This document shows positions 32,903 through 45,419 of a DNA stretch of 64,000 nucleotides, in pieces. The DNA is from Cranoglanis bouderius (taxonomy: Eukaryota > Chordata > Actinopteri > Siluriformes > Cranoglanididae), in assembly GCA_023630585.1 (NCBI GenBank), contig CM042567.1, positions 1,988,501 through 2,052,500 on the forward strand, written 5' to 3'. A model generated the notes under the pieces. The model was not told where the DNA came from and searched no databases. It was given only the letters and a program-made list of their open reading frames with translations. Both the position numbers and the translations under genes were made by a program. Within the stretch, counting starts at the first letter, position 1. Each line of letters starts with the position of its first letter.

Positions 32903-34180
32903 TATTTGTTTTTATACTTTTTAAAATCAATGTTTTTTGATTTATGATTTAGCAATATGCACTACACATTTAGATGTGTGTTATTAAGTATGACTTTTTT
33001 CTCTTACTATAAAATTTACTTATTAAACAACAACAATAATAATTATTTGCATTTATATATATATATATATATATTATTAAGTAAGAAAAAAGAAAGGTAT
33101 ATTTTTGTTCTTAGTGTAAAACATGATTAATGGCTAATAATAACAACAATAATGCCATTTAATAAACAGGATTAATGCTAAATGTCAAAGATACCATTTT
33201 TATTCTGTTAATTATAGTATGAAGTAAAAAAAAAGATTACATATTTTCTTCATATAATATTATTATTATTATTACTACTCCTCTTTATATAATACATTTC
33301 GTCAGGAATTTGTAATAAAACGCCCCAAGAACCATTTAGCTCCGCCTCCTTTTACTGTCAGCCAATTTACATAATATGCAAATCCTACTTTGGCGAAATA
33401 GTCATAAACGTTTTGGCCAGTCTTCACCCGACTTCTCAGGAGAGTCTGAACTTCAATCACTCTGAGATTTGAAACAAAATGGCCGCCACATGTCAATCGA
33501 TTCTGAGGAGGCGGAGCCTAATTTATTCGAGCAGCTCTGGCTCGTGATTGGTTGCGATTTGCACGGAACGTGAAACATACAGGACGAGATTCTGCGGTCA
33601 CATGCAAGTTTTGGGGTGTGGCTAAACATCAGGGGGCGGAGCTGATGTCAGGGAACCGGAAGCGTTATCAGTCAGCCAATCAGATTTCAGCAGGAATTTG
33701 ACACGATTAGTGTTGATACCGTCGCAAAACCTGATGAGCATTTATTTAGCGCGTATTTTTTATTTTGACCCTGTGATATTTGCAGATGAACTCGGTTTGT
33801 TTTATTTCCGGAAATGTAAAGAGATTAATTAACCACAGAGAAGCTGACGAGGATAAACCTGATGAATAAATTCCTCTGATGACATTATTTGTATAGATTC
33901 ACTACACATTTATGCGCCTGGATGTGTAGAAGTGTAACACACAGTGATGTACCTGAGCAGTGATGTACTCCACTTATATTTATTGCTTGTGATGTCATCA
34001 GTATTCTCTTCCTCTTTGCGTTAGAGTTTGTCGGCTGTGGAGGAACTGCGCACGCCGAGTCCTGAGAACTCGACAGAAAGTGACGTGGCTCTCGGCTTCT
34101 GGTTCGTCCCGATACGAAGAACACGTTCTCCTCAGGACCATGGAGGAAGGACTGGAGGTCCGAGAGTTCACGAGATTTTC

Positions 34181-34221
<41 letters not shown>

Positions 34222-34419
34222 ATTACCCAAAAAAACGTCCTTTTGAAAAGACAATATTTAATTAGCGCCAGTGCTCATGATAATCTATTTACTTTAAATA
34301 AAATACTCACAGGATGGTGATGAAGTGAAGTTACTGCTGATTATTTTCCTGTAGCGGCACGTCCCCAAGTGTTTTATTCCTCTTACACCACAACAACTTC
34401 TCCTCACTTCCATTTCACC

Positions 34420-34481
<62 letters not shown>

Positions 34482-34534
34482 TCCCCTCTCTCACTCCTTC
34501 CCCTCTCTCACTCTCTCACTTACTCTCTCCCTCA

Positions 34535-34575
<41 letters not shown>

Positions 34576-34830
34576 CCTCTCTCTCCCTTCCTCTCTCCCT
34601 CTCTCTCTCCTTCTCTCTCTCCCTCTCTCCCTTCCTCTCTCCCTCTCTCTCTCTCTCCCTTCCCCTCTCTCACTCACTCTCTCCCTCTCTCTCCCTCTCT
34701 CTCTCTCTCTCTCTCCCTTCCCCTCTCTCACTCACTCTCTCCCTCTCTCTCTCTCTCTCTCTCCCTTCCCCTCTCTCACTCACTCTCTCCCTCTCTCTCC
34801 CTCTCTCTCTCTCTCTCTCTCACTCTCTCC

Positions 34831-34862
<32 letters not shown>

Positions 34863-34877
34863 CTTCCCCTCTCTCAC

Positions 34878-34913
<36 letters not shown>

Positions 34914-37900
34914 GCTCCTTCCCCTCTCTCACTCACTCTGTCGCTCTCACCCTCCGTTTCTCTCACTTTCTCTCACTCCCTCTCTCTTCCTCCCTCTCTT
35001 CCTCTCTCTTGCCCTCTCTCTCTCACTTTCTCCCTCTTCCTCACTCTCTATCACTTTCTCCCTCTTCCTCATTCTCTCTCTCACGCTCTCTTTCTCCTGC
35101 TCTCTCACTCTCTCTCTCTCTCTCTCTGTAGAATGTCTTCCTGCTGCCCCAGACGGTGTTGTTAATGATAGACAATGAGAACTTTACTGGACATCACAGT
35201 TCTTTCAGACATAAAAAAGGTGAGACGACGTTCCTGTTACTTTATAATAAACGTTATGATTATAGCTCCTGAATGTAATCCCGAGTGTAATCCCGAGTGT
35301 AATCCCGAGTGTAATCCCGAGTGTGATCCCGTGTTGTAGCCAGGCGGTATCAGACGGAGGACGAGTTGGATGTTATGGACAGGCTGAGACTTTTGCTGCC
35401 CGGCAACTGCGACATTTTATGCATCATCACTCCAGGAATCGTGTGTAAGTTTCTCTCTCCATGTTCTCACTCCAGCCTTCCAGAAATAACAAACACCCTC
35501 CTGGGTTTCTTTATTATTATTAATATTACACACGGACCCTCGCGTGTTCTGTCCCTGGTGATGAAACAGTCGTTAACGTGTTTGCCTGAACGTCTTATAA
35601 AAGCACGGGATTGTAGAAAATTCAAAAACATGCATTATCTTGGAAAATTTAAAAGAGCGATCCTCCAGGCGATGCACGAGGATGAGGATTTGTATAACGA
35701 TATACAGGTTTACACGTAAAACACACCTTAAACATGTCTACAACAATGTCTTAATCTGTAAAAAACATTTAGCATTTTTAAAGATTCAAAAACATTTGGA
35801 AAATGTAACATTAAATCAGCTGAATACAGAATTTGGAGTTGTTGTTATTTAAAAAAAAAACAAACATAAAAATTAAAAATCTTTGTGCCTACGATCACTG
35901 AGAACGGTTTACTGCGTCATAATTTATCATAACATCAGTATTATATTGTCATATCTCCTTTCTCACATACAAATACACTCTATTTTCAATGAATTCGGGA
36001 CAACAAGCGTTAGAATCCACAATTTCTGCTTTCTGAATTTGATGGGTTTTAAATTTTGTCACGTGACTGTTTATTTCTATAATCGAATTTTTTTTTTTAG
36101 CCGTTTTGATCATTCGTGTGGTCTAAGGCAAGACGCGGCACCGGAGTAAAGATAGTTTGCGGTTTGAAATTCAGATTCTTTTGACTTGTAAATCCTCAGC
36201 GCGCTGCCGTAGACATGTAAACATTATCTCATGTTATTCTTCACGACTTATGAAATACGTGGCTCGGATAGATCGCCTCGATTTGATTTGTGAATGTTTT
36301 CACGGTTCAGTTTTTCTTTTAACACCTGAGTGTGACCTGATAAATCATTGTTATTGGCCCAAGAAGACTATTTTCATTCAACACACCGTATAATCGGGGA
36401 GAAATATTAATTCATACAAAAACTGGAAACTTTCACACACCTTGGCATTGTGAAATATTTATCCTCGAAGCCATATGAGGAAATAAAGCCTTATAATTCT
36501 TATAATTGACCCACTGGATGGTGGGTTCGTACTACACTCAAACGAGCTGTCTTCCATTTGTGAATTGTTTTCTTCTTTTAAACCTTGTTTAGGATGTGTG
36601 AAAGCGTTCGCAGATTGATTGGTAAATGTTTTATGGTTTCACACACCGCGGCTCACCGTAGCACGTATTGTATGATCAGATTGTCAGACGTGAACGGTTC
36701 AAGTCTTCCTTTTGTGGCTTAAACAGTCAACGATTTATGGCTTAGAAGATAAATAATTCACAACGGCGACATGTGCGAAACCAACCAAAAGAGTTCAACC
36801 GATCTGTGAACGTTTTCACACGTCCAGTTTTGTCTGAAACTGGTGTCTTTACTCTGTTACAGCCGGTGTGTTGAATGATAAAAGGCCTTCCAAGGCGCGT
36901 AACACTGATTTTTTCCGATAAGCTGTCGACTCAAGAACTCAAACGAGGTTGAAAAGCATCTAGTTGGGCCGTTTATACGAATTATAAGGCTTTATTTCCT
37001 TTTTACATAAATAATTCACAATGCCAACATGTATGAAGCCTTTAAAAAAAAGAGTACAATCAAGCTGTGAAAGTTTTCATATGTGGAAATGATGCTTTTC
37101 TATCATAATAGGCAACGTGTTTCATGAATATGACCTCCCAAGTGCCATTACACACACTTTTTTTGGTAAGGTGTCGACAAAGGAACTAAAACAAGGGTTA
37201 GGATATAAAATGTTTACTGTGAAACTCACAAAAATTCACAAATCATGATGGTTTATTTGATCCTTGTATGACCCATTAAAATCTGTTCTGCAAAAACTTT
37301 AAACTCCGATATGTTGTTAAAATGAAATAAATAAATTTTTAAATATAACGGTTTTCAATATCTAGATTTTTGGTTATTAAATGTTTGTAAATAAGCACAT
37401 ATTTAATGAGAGAGTATCTTATTTACAAATATTTTACCGCATGGGCTGTTGTTTTCGTTGGTTTTTGCTGTTTTTGGAGTATTCGCGCAATCGCATATGT
37501 TAATGAATGAATAAATGAACAGATACATAAATACATTTATAACTGAATAAATGAGAGGAACAAAATCACAAATGCCCGACAGATTGTATTATTTGTAAAT
37601 GTAATATGAAATAAAGAAGGAATATTAGCAGCTGGGAATACAGTGTAATCTATAAGGAACACTGTTGCGTTTGGTTCGTCCAATCAGGACCAGCTGATAG
37701 TTAGAATAACTTTAAAAAAAAAAATTCTCTACATTTTTAACGTTAATCGATGACTCGGCTCTTTTTTGCTGTACGTTCTGCTGTTTTGTTGTAAATGTTT
37801 GTTGTTCGTTTTTGTCCGCAGTGACCCCCAGCGACCCGGCCTGTCGCGTCCCTCGGGAGTTCATGGAGGGCGAAGCTGGTTTCAGTCTTCTGTTTCCTGC

Positions 37901-38988
37901 GATGGAGGGGGTTCACGTCCGACCCTTCCACTTCTGCAAAAAGAGCCTGAGCGACAGCGCTTTAGAGAAAGCGGGTAAAACGGGTTCTTATCCCGAACAA
38001 GCACCTGCTCGTGGAAGCTTTATAGATATGAAGGATTTGAATATATGAATATGTAAATTCAGAACAGGAGACGATTAGAAGTGAATGATTAGAATGTGTT
38101 TGACTCGACGGTTGTCGTTTTGTCGTTTTGTGAAGGCTTGGCTGCGAATCCTGACCTGAAGGTGGTGCTGCTGTTCGGCTACGACGCCTACAAAACCGGA
38201 GCTGCGCGCTTCCTTAACCAGCTGCTGGAACCTCTGGGGCGGAGTAACGTCCTCGTCGCCGGTGGTCACGTAGAGAAAGTGTTCCTGCAGAAGAAAGACT
38301 GGTGCGTTATACACAGATTATTATATACAGTGTTTATTACGTGCACCGCAAACCTTTAAACCTGAAAAGAAAATCGGGGATAAAAAAAATAATGGACTCA
38401 AGAAGGAAATTGTGTTTTTTTTTTTTCTTCCATGCTTTCAAATGTGATACTAAGCTCTAAAATAAAAGCAGGAGGCAATTTAAAAATGAAAAATAAAAAC
38501 ACTGATATGATGATATATGAATGAGAAGACGGCGAGTGTTGAAATAAATCGGATAGGAGTCTAGAATAGCACTTGATCCAGCACAGACCGTTATTTTACA
38601 TTTTATTTATGTTTTGATATCACACACTGACAGTTAGGCTCCAAAGCCACAAGATATTTAATGGAGGTCATGGAGAAGTTATTGGTGTGTGTGTGTGTGT
38701 GTGGGTGACTCTAGAACGCTTTTAATTCGCTATTTTGATTTGTCGAAGAAATAAAATAATGCCAGTGTTTTTGTTAATACGATTCGATCTTCTGTGAGGA
38801 AAACCTGCTCAGGATAATGTGCTGAAGTTCAAGGTCAGAATCGTGAGGACCTGAGACACTCCTCTGTTTTAGAAAAAAGCTCCGCCCCTTTTGCGTGACC
38901 CTCGCGTAACTTCTGAATAGCGCTCTAGTTACGACTGAGGTCTGAATACTGATGTGCACAATTCTCAACTCAAAATGTTCAAGATATA

Positions 38989-39048
<60 letters not shown>

Positions 39049-39451
39049 TGTTTCCAGCTGTTCTCCGGGTTCCTTCGGCGTGGTGGGTCTCACTCTGAGT
39101 GGTCCCAGGATTCAGGGCGCCTCGGTGCTTCTGGATCAGGAAGTGAGCACGCCCGCAGCGGCCGAAGTCACCATGCGTCGCTTAAAAGCCGCCAACATCC
39201 CCGAGTCCAACACCGTCGGCTTCATGTTCGCCTGCGTGGCGCGCGGACACAACCACTACAGCGGCCAGCACAACGTCGAGGCCGACGTCTTCCACAAACT
39301 CTTCCCCGGAGTGCCTCTGTTCGGGTTCTTCGGAAACGGCGAGATCGGCTGCGACCGGATCGTTAAAGAGAGCTACACGCTGAGTCAGACGGATGCTAAC
39401 GGGCTGCAGCATGGCTACACCACCGTCATGAGTCTGGTGTACTTGGGATGA
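32158..39451 (+). CDS. fbxo22: F-box only protein 22 (F-box plus FIST domains)
   Basis: Substrate receptor of an SCF ubiquitin ligase; in mammals its targets include KDM4 demethylases, methylated p53 and BACH1. Exons: 32158-32288, 34025-34157, 35132-35219, 35340-35444, 37822-37974, 38136-38301, 39058-39451; total 389 aa against about 403 in human. The F-box is at about residues 15-60 (LANVAEVVERILTFVPTKAV ... RVCRLWRNCARRVLRT). The FIST region follows, with GESGF-like EGEAGFSLLFPA, VVLLFGYDA and the conserved C-terminal VPLFGFFGNGEIGCDRIV. The ATG at 32158 is the first in frame. The donor after exon 2 (GAG|GTCCGA) is weak, so the 34157 border rests on alignment to the human protein. All other borders are ordinary. 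Intron 2 contains a 700-bp CT tract. Confidence 0.93.
34421..35128 (+). repeat. 700-bp polypyrimidine (CT)n tract before fbxo22 exon 3
   Basis: Almost pure C/T on the + strand, with CTCACTCACTCTCTCCCTCT-type higher-order units and CCTTCCCCTCTCTCAC blocks, ending in CTCTGTAG at the exon 3 acceptor (35131). It creates long open frames on both strands that are artefacts. Confidence 0.9.
35270..35335 (+). repeat. 12-bp tandem repeat at fbxo22 exon 4 acceptor
   Basis: Units GTAATCCCGAGT repeat about five times and the last, diverged unit merges into the acceptor GTGTTGTAG at 35331-35339. The whole intron is only 120 bases. Confidence 0.85.
36480..37215 (+). repeat. Degenerate tandem repeat of about 258 bp in fbxo22 intron 4
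   Basis: AAATAATTCACAA occurs at 36751 and 37009, each followed by a GACATGTG/AACATGTA segment, then CTGTGAA(C/A)GTTTTCA, then a GTGTCGAC/CTGTCGAC segment with AAGGAACTAAAAC or AAGAACTCAAAC. A more diverged unit may lie before 36740. The rest of the intron (35445-37821) shows nothing recognisable. Confidence 0.6.
38353..38968 (+). repeat. Dispersed repeat family R1, copy C with distal half
   Basis: Near-identical to copy B in tpm1, ending in a short (GT)n (38685-38701). Its distal half (38826-38968) matches 3185-3325 in gnao1, including CTTCTGAATAGCGCTC and GAGGTCTGAATACTGATGTG. It fills most of fbxo22 intron 6. Confidence 0.75.
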
Positions 39452-39453
39452 CG

Positions 39454-39493
<40 letters not shown>
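38991..39493 (+). repeat. fbxo22 exon 7 framed by (GT)n and (CA)n
   Basis: A (GT)n of about 28 units (38991-39047) ends 10 bases before the exon 7 acceptor; a (CA)n (39455-39493) starts 4 bases after the stop codon in the 3' UTR. They are reverse complements. Confidence 0.85.
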
Positions 39494-39498
<5 letters not shown>

Positions 39499-40217
39499 TG
39501 TCCCTCAGGACACGACATCGCTGTATTTTCTGTAGCGTTCACTTTATTTTCGGAGAGACGGTCCAGACGCTGTTGTTTTCTTTTCTTTCTTTTTGTGTGT
39601 TTCATTTCAAATTCAATCTTAGAGCGTTTTAAAAATCAGTGCACTTTTAAATCGTAAAGCTGTTCCAGAAATCGCTAAAAAACATAAAACTCTGTAAAAA
39701 AAAAATAATAATAATAATAATAATAATAATAATTATTTGCTTTACACAAGAAACCTTTTTCCTTCCTGTCAAAGTGATTTGCAGTGAAAATGCGCTTGTA
39801 TTGAATTTTTTTCTTCTACAGGGATTTTTACTGGCCATATTGCATCTGGTTCTGTTTACTAATGAATGAATGAATGAATGAATATCTGGTTCTATTTACT
39901 AAAATGTAAACAGTTTACTGAAGATCTCTGTCCTGATGCACACCTCTAGACCAAACATATAATCTACACTCATTAAATGCTGTAATGAAGTAGTACTGTA
40001 ATCAGTTCTTTCTCTTAGCTCAGAGCTACTTCCAGTCTTCTGTCAGAAGCCCAACACGAACTTCACACGTATAAGGCTTTAAGCGCGTCATTTTTCTGCC
40101 GCTCGGATCACGTGAACGTTTCCCACCAGACAGAACCGACTGGTTTTCAAACCTGACACTTAATAATCAGGTAAAACAGTCATCTCTGTAGAGCGTTGTG
40201 ATTTTGGGGTTCTCGTG

Positions 40218-40250
<33 letters not shown>

Positions 40251-40270
40251 TCAGTATTAAAATAAAGACC
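39452..40270 (+). other. fbxo22: fbxo22 3' UTR and intergenic start
   Basis: After the TGA at 39449-39451 come (CA)n, an (AAT)n run (39706-39732) and a second (AAT)n (40219-40250). AATAAA-like sites occur at about 40259, and at about 40792 beyond this block; which one ends the transcript cannot be told. Confidence 0.35.
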
Positions 40271-40427
40271 CGAGTTCTTTTTTTTACTTTACGCATAATT
40301 TCCTCTCATTATAATAATAAATCTGAAATCGTTTTTTTCTGAAATAAGACAAACTGTTAATCTACTTTTTATTGTGTTTTTTAAATTTTTTTCCTTTCTT
40401 GTTATGACTATTAGACAGGGTGTAATC

Positions 40428-40691
40428 TAGGACTGGGCGATATGACAAAAATATCATATCACGATACTTGAGGACATTTCAGTGCAGTACAACGATATAT
40501 AATTTAGTATATAATTTAGCTAACAAACTACAAACAAATCAACGACATCCATTCAGTACCGTTTAATCTGTAATGATTGAAAACGTGGGGGGGGGGGGAT
40601 GCATCACCATAGCAACGATATCTCAGAAAAAGTGTATCGTGTAATAATTTGTCAGGATATCGATATTACGTCGATATATCGCCCGGCCCTA
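40428..40691 (+). mobile_element. 264-bp hAT-type miniature element with 8-bp target duplication
   Basis: Ends are TAGGACTGGGCGATATG and the inverse ATATCGCCCGGCCCTA; GTGTAATC stands on both sides (40420-40427 and 40692-40699). The interior has further inverted GATATCG and ATATCAC phrases and a run of ten G (about 40589-40598). A fragment of the same family is in herc1 intron 10. Confidence 0.85.
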
Positions 40692-40918
40692 GTGTAATCA
40701 AGTTTAAATGTTTGATTCATTCCTGAAATCATTCCTGAATTTATTAAGTGTAAATAACTACAACTGTAACTCATCCAATATTTTTGAGTGGAATAAAGAA
40801 TTGTTTCTGCGAAATTCATGTAAATAAATTATCAACGCAATTTTAATCATTCAAATTTTTGTCATTGAAAAATAAGAAATTGTACTTTTCTTTCTTCTTC
40901 TTCTTCTTCTTCTTCTTC

Positions 40919-40957
<39 letters not shown>

Positions 40958-40958
<1 letters not shown>

Positions 40959-41020
40959 ACCTTGAACTCTTTATCAGGTTCCTCAAGCCGTTCCTGAACA
41001 ATTTTGCAGTCTGGAGTTCC
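40958..41020 (-). mobile_element. Fragment of the Tc1-like family seen at 8056
   Basis: ACCTTGAACTCTTTATCAGG then TTCCTCAAGCCGTTCCTGAA matches 8314-8368 of the larger remnant. The piece is flanked by (CTT)n/(ATT)n (40888-40957) and a (CA)n (41046-41096). Confidence 0.65.
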
Positions 41021-41043
41021 TGCGTGTCATGGCTTTTTCCGAT

Positions 41044-41100
<57 letters not shown>

Positions 41101-41607
41101 GACGTGGGGATGGGTCTCAGAAAAGGAAGGCAGAAATCAAGGTTGCCAGATCCACGACGTTACCTCTGTACATGTTACACACCTGGTTGTCCAATAGAGG
41201 GCGCACTCCTAAAACTATCGCTTTATACGGTTCATTTTCACTGACATGATTTGTTTCTTCTCATTTATCTGAGTGAATTGAACTAAAAGGCTGTTTTATT
41301 TTCTTCAGACAACACCATATGTTTTATTTCTTAACGTAATGCATTTTTCTACTTGAGAATTTTTATAAAATATAATAAATAAACACCCAAAGTCTCACCA
41401 TCACCACATTGTACACACTTTATTGGTAAAATAAAAAAAACTTTTCCATCGCCGTAATTCTGACCAATGAATGAAAGAGTTTTGCGAGGACGATTTCATC
41501 CCTTACACTCAGTTAGATTTTTTTTCCGCTTCTTGATTCGTTTAATGTTTTATGTGTAGTGAGAAACCGAAAAATCCAAACGAATAAAGTTTACTCTGTA
41601 ACCGTAT

Positions 41608-43115
41608 TGACGTATTTCCTTTTTAAAAAGGAGCCAAGCGTGTTGACACGCTTGACAGATTTGCAAGACAGCCAATAGCGTTCGACATACGCCGTGCCAC
41701 ACCCCCGTCCGAGCTAAACACACCTGAAAGCGAGCTAGCTGCATATGAAGAACGGTGAAGAGTTTATAACGAGAGTGAAGAGTTTTTTCAGCTGTGGAGG
41801 ATCTCTCACCGCCCCGCCTTCACCCCACGCCTGTCCACTTTATCCAGGACGATATTCATCCTGGACACGGTGTGTGTGTTTTGAGTTGTGGCGTACGTGT
41901 TCGAGGTGAAGTCGAGGTCGAGCGTCAGCGGCGCCGATGGTGACGGAGAGCCGCAGGGTCGTCACCGGGAGACATCTGACACGTCTGAGACGGCGTATAA
42001 ACACAGAATTAAGTTCTCCATCATTCAGACAAGGGACAACTCAAGTCGGTAAAACACTCCTTCAAAAAACCGCCAACTCACACAAACTCCACCCACCAAC
42101 TCACACAAACTCCACCCACCAACTCACACAACTCCACCCACTTCCACACGGATAAACTCCAAACAGTTATGCTCAGTTGGAAAAGGTAACAGTGTGCGTG
42201 AAGACGCGCGGCCAAAAACACACCAACGATACCGTGTTTACTTCTAACGAGCTGCTACTGTAGAGCAAGACACGCCCCCGGAGGTGGGGCATATACATTC
42301 ACTTTTAATCGGACAAACTGAAGGCTGTTACAGGATGAGTCGTCAAGAAAAGTTAATTGTTTTGAACAGAAGTGACGAATTAATTATAAAATTATTTGTT
42401 TTTCTGGATGTACTATCGCATTGGTGTCTACATTCTTGAGCAGAAGCGTCTGTCTGCGTCCTGCAAGACTACAAACCACGCCCATTACAAGGAACGCCTA
42501 CTAGCAAATAACACTACACAACATTCCCACGCCCGCTCGAAGACAGCTGTGTGAATTTCTCAAATTTCCCTAACCCTCGGCCTAACTGTATTTGTTGTGG
42601 GCGTAAGTTGTAACAGCGGGCGTACCTTGTAAGGGGCGTGGTTTGCAACCCCGATGGACGTTTTATGTATTTGTTGTGGGCGTAAGTTGTAACAGCGGGC
42701 GTACCTTGTAAGGGGCGTGGTTTGCAACCCCGATGGACGTTTTATGTATTTGTTGTGGGCGTAAGTTGTAACAGCGGGCGTACCTTGTAAGGGGCGTGGT
42801 TTGTAATCCTGACGTACACAGACGGATATACTTGTTCTAAAGAGCTTTTAATTGAAGTATAGGATGAGGGATGAGTCATCAAAAACATGTTAATTGTTAT
42901 CCACTGGAACTATAAACGTTAAAAACTTTTCCAAAACTTTTTTTTTCTAGGTATACTGTATCTATAACACTAACTGAGAGGAACAAAAAGATCTGAAACA
43001 CTGATTTGTGATTTCAGGATTTGACTGTAATGTTTTGTGAGGTGGATTTAGAGGTGTGTTTTTTTTTTTGGGTTGTAAGGTGTGTTTTTGGAGCTCAGAT
43101 CTGGCAACCCTTCTC
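41608..43115 (+). repeat. Low-copy long repeat R4, copy downstream of fbxo22
   Basis: Same-orientation partner of 30861-31950. After 42425 it differs: a 79-bp tandem array (42588-42815) separates the parts, and the segment ending GGAGCTCAGATCTGGCAACC is at 43093-43112, matching 31649-31668. Confidence 0.75.
42588..42815 (+). repeat. 79-bp tandem repeat, nearly three copies
   Basis: Units begin TATTTGTTGTGGGCGTAAGT at 42589, 42668 and 42747 and contain GGGGCGTGGTTTGCAACCCC. The first two are identical over almost their full length; the third breaks off after GTGGTTTGTAATCC. Confidence 0.9.
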
Positions 43116-43199
43116 TCAGCGTAGAATTGAGGGTGCGGAATGAATGCGGACCCTCTCTCTATATGTTTACAGTTCCTTTTTTTTTTTTTTTTAATATAC

Positions 43200-43998
43200 A
43201 AGATTTAATTGCAAAAAATCACTGAGGGTTTTTATTTTTATTTTGCACCTCTGCATGAGTGGAGAAATATGAATTTCACTGTTGTTTTTTCTGCCCAGGA
43301 GAGACCTCTGACAGTTTGTGGTAAGCTTCACCAGTGACTAAAGGGCCTTCAGAGGCTCAAACTTTAAACCTGAACACTTCTGGTTAATGATTAAACTCTG
43401 TTTTTAAAGGCTGTAATGATTTAACCTGAGCTGAGTTTAAACTGTGCCAAAAGGACCAGAGAGCTAGCTTGCTAAACATCCAGGCGCTTGGCTAACAAGT
43501 TAGCGAGCTACCTAGCTTTGTCTGGAATTAGCATCAGCTGTTTGTTAGCCACGAAATTAACAAAACAACAACATTTCATCTTCATCAAAACACAATTCAG
43601 TTTCACCACGTCAACACTTTAATAGTTATATTTGTTAATTTCACGGCTAACTTTAACCAGCTAACCCTGACAGCCTGCCTTGCTAACATGCTAGCAAGAT
43701 TTCCAGCAACGTCAGTTAAATAATTGAGCCTTGTCAGTTAATTTTATCCATTTTGCTTTAAATATATAAAGCATATGAAGGCTTTAAATAACATAAAGCC
43801 TTGTCCATGTTGTCATTTTTATCTGTAATACACCGTGTTTGTAATATTTCCATGCTAATATAACATGTCAATCCTAAGCAGGAAATTATTTATTACAACG
43901 TACAACTAGTTGTTAAGGATTACTTTTAATTAAAATAGCAATAAAATGATTAGGTACAGTGCTGTAATGTTAAGCTCTTAGAGGAAGTGAAAGGTAAA

Positions 43999-44051
<53 letters not shown>

Positions 44052-44670
44052 TAGATAGATAGATAGATAGATAGAGATAGATAGATAGATAGATATTTAT
44101 TTATTATGGTTACTAGATCATATTTATCACCTTTACAAACTTTTCGACTGATATGAATCCATTCTTTTCTCTATTAATTCCATAACCTGCTCTATTTAAC
44201 CCCTTTGTTTTGTTTTGTAGTAATGAAGGAATATGTTTGTGTGAAACCCAGCACACGCACGCCTTCTTATAAATAACAAATAATTAAGATCTTAAGTTAA
44301 AAAGTTAAGGGTGCACAAACTTTTGCACTGTTTGCAGTGTTCAGCAGAAGACTCTTTATCAGTTGTTTACTCAGCAGTGGTTGTTCACTTGGTTTCATAG
44401 CCGCACACAGACTAGGGGGTGTAGTGCGACCACACTGCCTCTGTCTGGAGGTAAAAACAGGAGTGGGCGTGGCCTAAACAGGAAGTTTCTTTTTAAAAAA
44501 AAAAAAAGTTAAATATATGAACCGTAGCATTGTAACACGTCAGCTGTAGAAATGTCAGGTGTTTCACAGTTCGTGGTGTGTGAATGCTGGCACTGACGGT
44601 TCCTGACAGTTCCTCCACCTCAGCTACATCACTCCATTCACCACGGGACGTGTTTTAATCTCACTCACAC

Positions 44671-44709
<39 letters not shown>

Positions 44710-45382
44710 TCGTACCTGCACACAGTGTTCTCTAATAGGTTAAGTCGGTTCTGTTTCCCAAAATATTAACAAACTAGTGGCCTGATTTAAAGCAGCGTGA
44801 CTCAGAGGAGCAGAGGAAGGATGAACCATGTTCATGTTCTTCTTTGTGTTTACGTTGATGTTTGTGTTGTTTGTGTTCACATTAACGTTTGTGTTTAACA
44901 CAGTGGGCTCTCATTTCTCATGTTTTATCTTCAGATGTTTTTCAGTCGCGCTCCTCGAAGTGGAAATGCTCCTAAATTCTGATCGCTCCTCTGTGAGCTA
45001 TTTTTATATTATTTTTAAGGTGTTGAGCAACATCAGAGGTTTGACGGGAGGTGTGATTTTTTTTAGGACGAGTCCTTTTCCGTTCTCACGCCTGCGTCGT
45101 GTCCGTTAACACCACCCACATCCACGGCACGGAAGATCAAATCCTGGAATCCAGGCCAATATCGGCGCGGGAATCCGACTCGCACTCCGCGTCTGATCCC
45201 TTAACGCATCGCTGATGTGTTTTTAAATCATTAATGATAAAACAAAAAGGGCTGTGTAAATGTTTCCCAGAAGTTCCACAACATTAAATATAACTACAAA
45301 TGGATAAAAAAAAAATCGTTGTCAAATATAAGAGGAATAAAAATAATAACTAACCTGTCCCCCCCCCCTCCCCCTCCCTCAG
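43200..45382 (+). other. Gene-free stretch upstream of herc1
   Basis: Contains a (TA)n followed by (GATA)n (44009-44092) and an (ATT)n (44671-44704). The open frame near 44828-45109 has no recognised similarity. The herc1 first noncoding exon and promoter may lie here but could not be identified. Confidence 0.5.
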
Positions 45383-45419
45383 GTGAGACAGCGTGTGAAT
45401 GAACGAATGAGGAAGCGTC
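45383..45419 (+). other. herc1: herc1 5' UTR part of the first coding exon
   Basis: A C/T-rich tract (45358-45380) ends in CAG at 45380-45382, a good acceptor, 37 bases before the ATG. Human HERC1 also begins with a noncoding exon, so a 5' UTR exon upstream is inferred. The start context GCGTCATGG is good. Confidence 0.6.

Noticed and set aside
34369..35178. 269-codon open frame of Leu-Ser repeats, and matching frames on the other strand
   Set aside because: It is the translation of the CT tract. The true exon 3 of fbxo22 at its end is read in another frame.
35366..35719. 117-codon frame beginning in fbxo22 exon 4
   Set aside because: Only the first part is exon 4; the frame reads through the donor at 35445 into intron.
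44828..45109. 93-codon frame rich in Phe and Val upstream of herc1
   Set aside because: Low-complexity TTTGTGTTT-type DNA, no similarity, no good start context.
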